Part shown: one piece after another, positions 10,201 to 19,100 of the stretch | Layout of the letters: the number at the start of each line of letters is the position of its first letter | Numbering within the stretch: the stretch's first letter is position 1 | Assembly (NCBI GenBank): GCA_036898135.1 | Contig: CM072516.1 | Span: 66,193,172-66,257,171, forward strand | Reading direction: 5' to 3' | Origin: Oncomelania hupensis | Taxonomy: Eukaryota; Mollusca; Gastropoda; Littorinimorpha; Pomatiopsidae | DNA length: 64,000 bases | Translations under genes and position numbers: made by a program | Notes under the pieces: model-generated | Database searches by the model: none | Told to the model about the DNA's origin: nothing | The model's input: only the letters and a program-made list of their open reading frames with translations

Positions 10201-11866
10201 GAGATTGCTCTGCCCCCTATGCTGACTGTGCCTTCGTGATCTGCAAGAGCATCTGACATGATGCGCTCTAGGAAGATGTTGAAGAGTGTTGGAGAGAGTA
10301 GGCATCCTAAAGTACCTCGTTTTTAATCATGTCTGATTCACTGTCAGCACTTCAGGCTCTTTCCACGAGAAAGATATCACACCCTTTTCTGGCAGAGATC
10401 CATAACCTCCACACACAACTTGATTTTGAGGGTAAAAAGATAGTTTTTATGTGGGTACCTGGTCACATGGGCATCCACGGCAATATTGCAGTCTGCATCT
10501 TTATTTCCCTTCAGAGATTTTCCTGTTTGTTCCTTACTCTGATCTGCGTTGTATGACTGGATCTTATTGTAAACGGCTGTGGCAGACTGTGGTCTAACCA
10601 TATCAACAACAAATCAAATTCTTCCCGATTTGTCAGCTTCTTTGCCTAACTTTGCATCCACTCGCAAAGAAGAAACAGTTTTGTCTCGCCTTCATATTAG
10701 GCATACTTATGTAACCCACAGTTTCCTTTTAAAAGGAGAAGAACCACCATGGTGCTTTGCATGTGATAAATCCTTTTCCAGTCGCCATTTCATGTCTGAA
10801 TGTGCTGATCTGCTTGATAAAAGAGAGGAACATATTTTGGTTCAATACCTTTCAAAGAGATTTTTAAAGTATGCAGTGGTCAACACCTGTTTCAATTTTT
10901 ACATGGTGTTGGTTTGTTTTATTGCATACAGATCATGTCGTCTTGTTTTGTGTTGTTGGTTGGATTTTATTGGCAAGACTGATTTTAGTGATTTGATTGA
11001 ATAAAGAACAGATTTTTAATACACATCAGATTTAAAGATTTTTCAAGAGGTTGCGTGTGAAAGTTTGTTTGAATATTTAAGAGTAACAGCTTGTTTTTTA
11101 AGATTTGAATCATTTTATATTTCAAGATTACGTCTCTCTGGTCCTGATTTGGCTCGGAAGAGTCCGCTGGACCTAAAGCAACCACCATGTAATGTAGTAT
11201 CATTTAATATTATATTATTTTTAGCCTATTTATTGTTTGGCAATTGTAATTGTTTTGATTTTTGTTGTTTTTTTGCAGCACTGTCCTGGAGAAGAATCTG
11301 CGTCAGCTGATGGAGTGTGTAGATGACGTTGCTATGGACACCAACAAGTACCTGAATTTCCAGCGTCAAAATTTTCGTCAGCAGCAGGCAAAGCAGCAAT
11401 ATCTGCAGAAGAGGGTCAGTTGATCCACTTTTCTTTTCCAGCTGTAAATTCATTATTTCCATCTTTTCTTATTTCCCTACAAACATGCAGATATTAGTTG
11501 TCCAACGTTAAGGAAGTTCTGGTCTATTACATATTTGCATACTTGTGTGTGTGTGTGCTTTTCTCCAGTTTTTATAACATCTTTAAGTTATATACTATTA
11601 TTTAAATTTTCTCTGTACAGCAACAAGAGAACCAGGCGCGTGCCTCTCGGGGTGAGCCCCCACTGCCTGATGAGGATATCAACAAGATGTTCAAGCCCCT
11701 GCAGCCCCCTCCTCGTTTAGACTGTCTACTGGTAGCCAACCAGATTGACCAGTATTGCGGTGCTATCTCAGAGTTCTCCTCTCAGAGCATCGCCAAGCTC
11801 CTGATGGCTGAATCTCTTCAAGAAAACACTGGGGCTAGTGCAGCCACCAGCGGCAGCAGTAGTTAA
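1209..11866 (+). CDS. EIF3H: Eukaryotic translation initiation factor 3 subunit H
   Basis: Six coding exons with GT-AG introns: 1209-1259, 2113-2269, 5247-5414, 6784-7033, 11279-11414 and 11621-11866. They splice in frame (1,008 nt) to 335 residues; the human protein has 352. The product is a subunit of the eIF3 complex, which organises the 43S/48S preinitiation complex in the cytoplasm. Hallmarks: TYVQIDGL at the N-terminus, [34 protein letters not shown] (about residues 82-95), and the Q-rich segment followed by [18 protein letters not shown]. The MPN domain has HxH but lacks the Pro and Asp of a JAMM metalloprotease site, as expected for this MPN-minus subunit. The start is the first ATG in frame with the conserved N-terminus; the stop is TAA. 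Introns 2 to 4 are loaded with transposons; one LINE ends 11 bp before exon 3. Confidence 0.96.
1951..1979. repeat. CA-rich microsatellite
   Basis: Short (AC)n run with one AAAC interruption inside EIF3H intron 1. Confidence 0.8.
3173..4398 (+). mobile_element. DNA transposon (hAT-like), 6-bp TSD GTATAG
   Basis: Terminal inverted repeats CAGGCATGCCTACCC (3173-3187) and GGGTAGGCATGCCTG (4384-4398) are perfect, and GTATAG flanks both sides (3167-3172, 4399-4404). It sits inside the RTE-like LINE. One frame of 3490-3627 reads [19 protein letters not shown] then [10 protein letters not shown] and stop, which looks like the second half of a BED zinc finger of a hAT-type transposase. The element carries its own LINE insertion at 3668-4310, so it was about 0.58 kb when it landed. 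CAG...CTG ends and the BED remnant favour a hAT relative; the 6-bp duplication is shorter than the usual 8. Confidence 0.85.
3668..4310 (+). mobile_element. RTE-like LINE 3' copy nested in the DNA transposon
   Basis: A 643-bp 5'-truncated copy flanked by the 8-bp target duplication AGTAAAAG (3660-3667 and 4311-4318). It starts inside the ORF at the [14 protein letters not shown] block and ends in GGATA repeats. The reading frame is open from 3668 to a frameshift near 4145 (RGRP then EKEVGG instead of KKRWED). It is the third and youngest layer of the nest. Confidence 0.88.
5933..6620 (-). mobile_element. piggyBac-like non-autonomous element
   Basis: TTAA flanks both ends (5929-5932 and 6621-6624), and the ends are imperfect inverted repeats: CTCTTAATCTCAT on the left and ATGAGACGAAGAG on the right. 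Minus-strand codons 6364 to 6134 give a 76-residue open frame starting [10 protein letters not shown] with an acidic [12 protein letters not shown] segment, resembling the acidic N-terminus of piggyBac-derived transposases. The catalytic domain is missing, so it would be an internally deleted copy. The right end is rich in GCGC palindromic motifs. Located in EIF3H intron 3. Confidence 0.72.
7283..8025 (+). repeat. Dispersed repeat A, copy 1
   Basis: From GCGGCAGTCAAAACTTGG to about 8025, this matches the reverse complement of 59950-60515 in SREK1 intron 4 with scattered changes. The match is interrupted by an extra block at about 7392-7627. No protein is evident, so this is a non-autonomous element of unknown class. 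Confidence 0.75.
7392..7627 (-). mobile_element. CR1/L2-type LINE or SINE tail inserted in repeat A
   Basis: Absent from the second copy of repeat A, flanked by GGATA on both sides. On the minus strand it ends in a GCTATATAAA-like motif followed by (ATT)n, the same style of 3' tail as at 19246-19290, 30411-30500 and 35335-35395. Confidence 0.6.
9382..10308 (-). mobile_element. RTE-like LINE, best preserved copy, inside the I/Nimb LINE
   Basis: A 927-bp 5'-truncated copy on the minus strand with the direct repeat AAAGT on both sides (9377-9381, 10309-10313). It splits the RNase H gene of the host LINE between VYESKS and SFLIMSDSL; removing it rejoins the frame. The tail reads CCTATCCTATCC on the plus strand. 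The frame from 10259 to 9393 is open for 288 codons and includes [10 protein letters not shown] (RT motif C), [20 protein letters not shown] and [11 protein letters not shown]. Lack of disabling changes suggests it is among the most recent insertions here. Confidence 0.9.
9393..10259 (-). CDS. RTE-like LINE reverse transcriptase C-terminal fragment (288 codons)
   Basis: Open frame within the 9382-10308 insertion. It begins in the RT palm ([12 protein letters not shown] about residues 20-31, the YxDD-type catalytic box in its FADD form), runs through the thumb and the [14 protein letters not shown] block and ends just before the tail repeats. The N-terminal endonuclease and RT fingers are missing, so the product could not support retrotransposition; a related endonuclease piece survives at 55290-56090. 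No host role is implied. Confidence 0.7.
   Translation of the reverse strand: MSDALADHEGTVSIGGRAISNLRFADDIDGLAGEEQELEQLVQRLDTTSRAYGMEISAEKTKMMTNNTNGINTDIKVQGQSLNTVHSFKYLGAIVSDNGSRQEVLSRIAQTTAALTRLKPIWKDRTISLHSKVRLLRSLVISIFLYACEAWTLTADLQRRIQSMEMRCYRRLLCISYTQHITNDEVRQTITQAIGQHDDLVTVVKKRKLRWYGHVTRSSGLAKTILQGTVQGGRRKGRPKKRWEDNIREWTGLTLSEAMRAAEDRERWSMLVKRSSVVPLRPSGYGTG
11125..11200 (-). repeat. Short dispersed repeat B, copy 1
   Basis: The reverse complement contains TTGCTTTAGGTCCAGC followed by a GACTCTTCC-type motif and matches 26228-26300 closely. Its parent element is not recognised. Confidence 0.6.
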
Positions 11867-13347
11867 AATGTCCAAGGAGTAGCGAGTTCACATTGAAATT
11901 GAGAAAGTTGTTTTTTAAGTCTTCAAAGTTACCTGTAGATTGGTGAAAAGATGAACGACGAAAGGATGACACGTTGTGACAGATGTATTAAAATTAGATT
12001 AGCAGAAATGAAGATGCATCACCCCAATCCAGTTCATGATGTTTATTATTCAGTGATAGGTTTAAACATTTTTGGTTTTGAAGAAGCTTTTGCTGTGGAC
12101 ATGTGGTTCAGAGAAATAAAATTATGGACATTTCTTTTACTCTTCCTTCTCCATTTTGATTGTTGCGTTAGGTTTCTGTTTAAACATTAAATGTAGCACA
12201 TAGCTGGAAATGATGAGTGTCAGGGAGAGAGGGTGAAATAATAGATGCAAGGTGCATTCTTGAACAAAATCGTATTTTTCTACAAAATCACACTTTTAAT
12301 CGGTTTATCATTTTCACACAATTTCAGAAGCGCCTTTTTGTTTCCCCACAAGGAACAACACAATACACACTTCATTGTTAAATTTGTAGGAGATTAAGCA
12401 TGGAACAATATTGTACATCTATATTGTTACAGTTCCGATACATGCATCAACAGGCCAACAAGCAGACAGTTAAAGGTTTATCATACCGCAATGCTGACAA
12501 TCGGGTCTGTTAAAACGGGATCTATTACTAAGGTTTAGGGAACGAGGGATCCCACTAAGTAGAAACGTATCAATATCCTCCATACGTGCAAATGAGGACA
12601 CAGTTGTGCTGTTAAAATACTCCTAACCAATGTCCTCTAAGTAACTTGTGGGCAGATGCTCAGGATGGGCATTGGACAGGATATTATATTCACAGTTACA
12701 TGCAGAACCATGACGTTACAATTTCAGTTCTGAACTTTTTTATCAGTTGGAGATGAAATTCCGTTTAATTAAACACACAAAACAATGCAAAGGTTCTCCC
12801 TCGCATCGTACATGCTGTACAAACCAACACATTTGTATCGTATTATTATTTAAAAAATTCCATCAACCTAGGTAAGAATTCGTTCAAACTGGGAAATCCC
12901 TCAACAAATCCAAATACATTTTTCATCCTTTGTTGAAAATAAGACTGGAAACGTTCAAAACTAAACATATATACAAATAATAATAATGATACAAACCTTC
13001 AAGTGCGCTCTTTATCTCAATGCATTTCAAGGTACACTTCACTCGCACACACACACAGGCAATCATTTACAAATGTACTATGAAAAGGAACACCACAAAA
13101 TGCAAATATACAAAATAAAAAAATAATGAGCAGAAAACAAAAAAGTACACTGGATGCAAACAACCACTCCAGGGTTGGGATGAAGGGGTGACAAAAACAA
13201 TGAAAAGCAAACAAACTGGGTCAATAATAAATTAAACATATAAATAAAATAATAATAAATACTTTACCAACAACTAATTTTTGATCATAATGTTACTTCG
13301 AGAATTTCTGCTCAATTGTAAATCAAATCTTTGTGAAAATAAATAAT
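11867..13347. other. EIF3H 3' UTR and convergent intergenic region
   Basis: AATAAA at 12115-12120, about 250 bp past the EIF3H stop, is a plausible polyadenylation signal. Beyond it the sequence is AT-rich with no recognisable coding region up to the dispersed repeat at 13348. Confidence 0.55.
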
Positions 13348-14940
13348 ACTAGAAAGGCAAAGCCCAAATGACTCGCATGTTCCTTATGGAACTCGCAATA
13401 TTCAGAGATGCCAACCCTCACGGTTTTGCCGTATTATTTTCCGGAGGCAAATAGTTTTTACGGATTTACGCTGAAGACATTTTTCTTAAGGCGAGAATAA
13501 TTTTTACAACATATATTTCCAGCTGATGATTATGGCAAAAGGACTTACACGTTTCAAAATGAATACACTTAGGCACTGTCACAGTATAAAATTATGCAGC
13601 ATATTATATAACGACCTTATAAGGTAATAAATCTATTTGATTAGTTTAACTTATTGCATATCGTAGTTCACAACCTTGTTAGCTGCGCTGAAGCAGCAGC
13701 AGCAGACAAAACAATGCAAAGAAATCAATGAGATTTACCTTTTTAAAAAAATTTTTTTATGCCAATACACGACCTCAAAGCGATTTATTTTAATTAACTC
13801 TAACATTGTGCTGTACATGATTCTGATTCGTAGCAGGTTGATGTTAAAAATTTTGTGAACTGACATCGCTTATCCTTCTGACTTCGGTCGGGGTCAAGTT
13901 TTACCATAGATTATTATAGAATTCTTTTGCGGAGCTCAGTCATCTTTGATTTTTCCGATATGATTTTTAATAAGAAATCTCAATCCTATACCTTTGCTCC
14001 CTCTTGTCTACTGACAACATTTTTAATCTACTGACAATATATAAATTTCTCACTGACAGATTTTTCTGCAGGTTGGCATCTCTGAATATTTAACATCAAA
14101 ACTAGTGCCCAGAAAAAAACTAAATCAAATGGTGGCATTAAAATTTAAAGTAATACCGGTTTATGCTCTTGACCTTGAGATGACATTGACCTCCAGCTCC
14201 AAATACACTCATGTACTATCAAATAAAGTGCACAGCAAAGTTGTATTATGCCAAAAAAAATGGTGACCTTTGGATGACCTTCACATTCAATGACCTATAA
14301 CCTGAGATTACCTTGACTCTCTTATGATCTCTCATGTATATATCTGATCAAATAACCTAATGTTGCATACTATTGGTTAAATAAACAGCCATTCCAGATG
14401 ACAATGACTATTTTTGAAAGATATATATGAAAGATCAATCTATTATCTCTAAATACAAGTTTGGACTTTATATCTCTCAATTTTTGAAAGTCAAGGTCAT
14501 TTCAAAGTACCTATACAAACTGACTTTGGAAAGCTCCAAGGATTTTGACCTTGGAATGAGGTTGACCAAATGTGCTTAGTATTGTGTGTCTCATTGATAT
14601 CTATCATGCATCAAAGAATCAAACATTCAATATTAATAACAGACAAAAAAGTGACATTTTGTGAAAATTTGTCATTTTTGGATTAACATTTGATGACCTC
14701 TTGACCTTGAAATGAAGTCATTCATTCACTGATCAATATCCATGTCTCATGGGTACACACCATCTTACCAAGTGTGGTTGTAATAGTTAAAATAGGCTCC
14801 GAGTACTTAGCCACTTTATAGTTTTTGTATAGTTTTTGCACAAACAGACCACCGGCCGGCCGGACATTGTTTTTCAATACCACTTTTGGACTATTTTAAT
14901 TTATGTCTCATTTCTCCAGATTTGCAAAAATTGTTATTTT
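13348..14940 (+). repeat. Dispersed repeat C, copy 1 (split by a DNA transposon)
   Basis: Begins ACTAGAAAGGCAAAGCCC and continues after 14090. It shares blocks such as AGTGCCCAGA, a GGTGGCATTA-like segment, AAAGTAATACC and CTTGACCTTGA with copies at 16803-17690, 31751-34010 and 53615-54405. It is full of TGACCTTGA-type motifs (reverse TCAAGGTCA), has no coding frame, and is about 0.9 kb without the insertion. It may overlap the SGTA 3' region. Confidence 0.8.
13403..14084. mobile_element. DNA transposon (hAT-like MITE), 6-bp TSD AATATT
   Basis: Terminal inverted repeats CAGAGATGCCAACC (13403-13416) and GGTTGGCATCTCTG (14071-14084), flanked by AATATT (13397-13402, 14085-14090). It interrupts repeat C, whose halves resume on each side. 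No transposase is recognisable. The ends resemble those of 3173-4398 and 19869-22140 (CAG, then TGCC(A/T)ACC). Confidence 0.88.
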
Positions 14941-16172
14941 AGGTATCATAGACTCACACTGCTATGCATGCAAGTCAAAAATAAGTATAAATTAACCCAC
15001 CGACAACCACAGTAGATTGTTCTTTTAAAAATACAGAGTACTGGTGAAAATGTTGATTTTTCCAATACACTCAAGCTCATTAACCTTTTTTCCCCTGCAT
15101 TTATTTGAAATATCAAAGATTTTTTATTTCCTAAAATGCTCCGCAATAACATAGCACTATGATGTTTTAAATTTTGTTAGTAGCAGCTTGCTGTTGTGGT
15201 GAGGTAATTTTTAAAAATTGATATATTATTTTTTTCTTTTAAATGTGCACGTGCTTCTCAACTAAATGAGCATGAATGGTACATGCATGAAGGGTACTCA
15301 AGGTATTAATCAGAACAGTCAACAGAAGTCATACAAACATCAAGCAACACAGACAGTATCCATGTACAAATTAAAGTTTAAACTAAAGCTGAGAGTGTTA
15401 AATACTAACTTATTCATTAACTTTTTTACCTAGGTATTGGTAGGCCGTGTTTCTTATGGTTCACCTTTACTAACCGAAAATGTATCTATGAAAGAGGAAA
15501 ATATAGCGATATTTTCAAATCAATAATAAACACATACAAAATAAACAAGAAAATTCAATTAGCCTTACTCTGCATATAAGGCAGTAATTGAAACATAATG
15601 CCCACACACACACTGAAACTACAACCATGTTCATGTTTTTGACTCGTTCAGAATTGAGGTTCACTTCACCCTGCCATGTTCTTCATGTTACAGTTTACGC
15701 TCAGATTGTCACAAGACCACACTGATCATCTGTTTTGTAGATCATCAGCACAATCACTAAACGCTTTAACCGTTTTTGTATATTGTGTGTTAGTTTCTAT
15801 TTATTGCTTTCATGAAAAAGAATGTCGGGTGACACTTAAAACCCAGTTGCTCTCCTTTCACACTTTAGTTTTATACCTGGTCTCATAAAAAAAGAAGTCT
15901 GTTTGATTATTTCTACTACATAACCTTTATATCTTTTTCATTGAACAACCATTCTTCGTTCTATTACACAACCTTTATCTTTTAATCGAACAACCATTCC
16001 TTTTTTCACATCACTTCTTTCAAAACTTAGTCACAGAAATCGTCATTGGGCTCAAAATACATGCAACAGATTCTCATTCAATATGAAACAATCAACAGTC
16101 AAGAAATGTTGACCAGATGATTTAATTGTCACTGCCTAAGGCTTTCAGTGGAATGTTAGAAACCACAGCTGC
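14941..16172. other. Probable SGTA 3' UTR and downstream region
   Basis: Lies 3' of the SGTA stop on the minus strand. Several TTTATT (AATAAA in reverse) motifs occur, for example near 15799, but the true cleavage site cannot be chosen by eye. No coding region seen. Confidence 0.4.
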
Positions 16173-19100
16173 TTATTCCTGCTGGCCAGCTGGTGGTGGA
16201 TCTGCAATAAATACATAAATAATCACTGAACACGTAACTCTGACAACAGAACTGTTCTCCAAGATGACCTGTATAGCACGTATTACTTCTAAAGTAGTTT
16301 CCAACTTTAAAAAGTGAACACCGTTGTACATTCTCACTCTCTATCAGCCAGCCTGGCAAGAATGAGGTCTCCCTATTAATCCTTCTGTCCTGCTTTTAAG
16401 TTCAGTGCAGTTCTTTTCAAAGTTTGTTCATTTAATTGCATTGACATAGCATATTTAACAGCGCTATTCAGGTTAACAACTTTCAACTGTTGTTATTTTT
16501 TTTAACCAGCACAACCCAATGTCTCTTTGTCATTCTATTCCCCTCCCAGTTCTCCCCAGAAATCATTTGCTTTGATTTAGCAAGCTCTTATATTCAACAA
16601 CCATTTATTTACTATAATAATAATAAGTATAATGGTGGATTAGTATTTTATTTTTTTCACTGATAGTTCCATGTTGTTACATAATCTTACTTTGGCTGCT
16701 ATCATCTGTTCGTCCCATCTGGTTACGAAGCTGTTGAACAAGTTCTGGGTTTTGCTGCTGAATCTGTGAGGCTAGTTGATGGCCTCTGAAACGTACCAAC
16801 AAAGTAGAGGGGCAAAGCCCATATGGCTAACATGCTCCTTATGGAACTTGCAATAATTATCATAAAAATTAGTGCCCAGATAAAAATAAATGAAACGATG
16901 GCTTTAAAATGCAAAGTAATACCAACTATGATCTTTCAATGTTCTTGACCTTGACATGACCTTGACCCCAATTCCAAATACACTCAATCATATATGATTA
17001 ACAACAACAACAACAAAAACCCAGCAAAAGCTGTATTATGCCAATAATACAGTGACTTTGGGATGGCAACCTTCAGTGACTTTGACCTTGGGATAACCCT
17101 GACCTTTACATGACCTTTGATGCTCAAGTATGATCAATTAACCCAGTGTTGCATACTAAGGGTCAATACAGATCCATTCTACTGTCACTGAGACATTTTA
17201 AAATGTTTTTGGTAAGGCCTGAAATTATCTTGACCTCCCAGATCAACAAAAAACAAAGATCAATTTATTACCTCTAAATACAAGTTTGGACTTTATATCT
17301 CTCAAAGTTTGGGGTCAAGGTCACTTCAAAGTACATAATTATAGGAACAAAGCAAATTTGACCAAATTTACAGTTTGTCTCATGGATATCTATCATGCAT
17401 CAAATTCAATATTAATAACTAAGAGAAAATGTACAATTTTATGAAAAATTATCATTTTATTTACTAAAATTTGTTGATCTTGGGACTTTAACCATGAAGT
17501 GAAGTCTTTCATTCATTGATCATTTTCGAGGTCTCATGGCTATACACCAACGTACCAAGTTTGGTTGTGATAGTTTAACTAGTTTCCTAGATATTAAGCC
17601 ACATGCAACTTCACACACACACAAAAACAACTTTTAGCATGTCATTTTTGGACTGGTCTAATTAGGACTCATATGGAACAGATTGTAAAATTCAGGAAAA
17701 AAATTGAAGTTGAGAGAGGGGTGGAGGGGGAGGAATGGAGGATAAATACATAGAATGCATGTCAGTCAAAAATAGAGGCTATTTTTTTTTTAGCAAGAAA
17801 ACTGTTATTACTTAAACATACAAACAAAATAAAATGTTTGGGTATGATCGCTGGCAACAAATACAATTGTTCTGCATCTACTAAAAATTACTTAAAATTT
17901 ATCATTTGCAGCAGAAGTAGGTATTAACCCTTTACATGGCAATCACTTTCTCAGGTCTGCCTGTCAAAATTCTCCTGCTGTAAAATACTTCTGCGAAAAT
18001 CAAGGACAGAACCACAATTGCAAGTTGAAGTACTTTCCTCGTCCTTGTATCTTTGACTGGTTCACCGCTAATGGGAATACATATGACGGACGAGATCGTC
18101 TGCACACCAAGGCCTGAAGAAATTACACTTTAATCTCTAAATTTATTATTAATAAGCATACTTACCATGACTCAAAAATGCAATTTTATTGGCGTTGCTA
18201 TGTAAATGCTCATCAAAACGAAAGTTCAGCAAGAAAAAAAACAACCACAGAGTTGCTTTCCCTGCACTACTAAATCACGTGCGTCCCTTTCTTCCGTACC
18301 TGCCTATAGCCACACACTTCAGGTCTTATTTAGTATAGCGGCAAGGAAGGAGGAAAATTAAGGTTGAGTCATGGTAAGTATGCTTATTAATAATAAATTT
18401 AGAGATAAAATTCTAATAATAATTTCACATACTACACCATGACTCAAAAATGTAGAGTAGCATGAAAAGGACGGAGGGAAGCAACCTACCTAATCAAGCA
18501 TAGAAGTGACCAAAGACTGCTGAGCAGCAACCAATGAACTGACGCCCAAGCTTGCAAGGAGCCATCGTCTCTACTACAATGCGTGACCCTCAGAAGCTTA
18601 TGAAAACCTCTGAGGAGCTCCAGTAAGCAGCCTCGAACGCAGATCGACTGTATTCTGACTGAATGTTGAACTGCTAAAAAAGCTTGCCATTCCCTGATCT
18701 CATGAGCCCTGGCTGAAGAGAGAGGGTATAGCACAGCTCCCCCTTTTCTTTTTTCCATAGGGAAAATTAGCGTATGCCCTAGGTACAACTACAACTGTCG
18801 CTATCCTTCTCGCTAGGGTAGGTTTTGTTATATTTCTCAAAAACCCAAGATATACGAAAACCCTAGGTTGACAGAGAAAAAAAACCTCATGCTCGCTGAG
18901 TAAATCTTTAGATCTCTTCAGATACTCGCGTATACCTCTAACCTGACATATAGCCAAGTCTCTGTCCCATCTACACAACAGTTGAGAGAGAGGACAAACA
19001 AACACTGCTGGGGAAGTATCGCCGGGACACTGGCTCTGAGCTTTTAACTCCGGCAAGAATCGAAGTGAAACCGAGCTGACTTGCTCAAAAGCTACATCTT

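Larger units (their letters stand above)
8190..11010 (+). mobile_element. I/Nimb-like LINE, 5'-truncated, with RNase H
   Basis: Plus-strand protein pieces give RT ([14 protein letters not shown], then [12 protein letters not shown] with the VDD motif, KFLGVIF), an intervening region, an RNase H domain ([42 protein letters not shown]) and a C-terminal zinc-knuckle-like [10 protein letters not shown]...[17 protein letters not shown] block, followed by a tail with AATAAAG near 11000. An RNase H downstream of RT points to the I group rather than CR1 or RTE. Frameshifts near 8425, 8895 and 9110 and the insertion at 9382-10308 make it non-functional. It lies in EIF3H intron 4. Confidence 0.85.

Noticed and set aside
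12000..12190. Small open frame after EIF3H
   Set aside because: It lies in the 3' UTR before the polyadenylation signal, with no conserved features.
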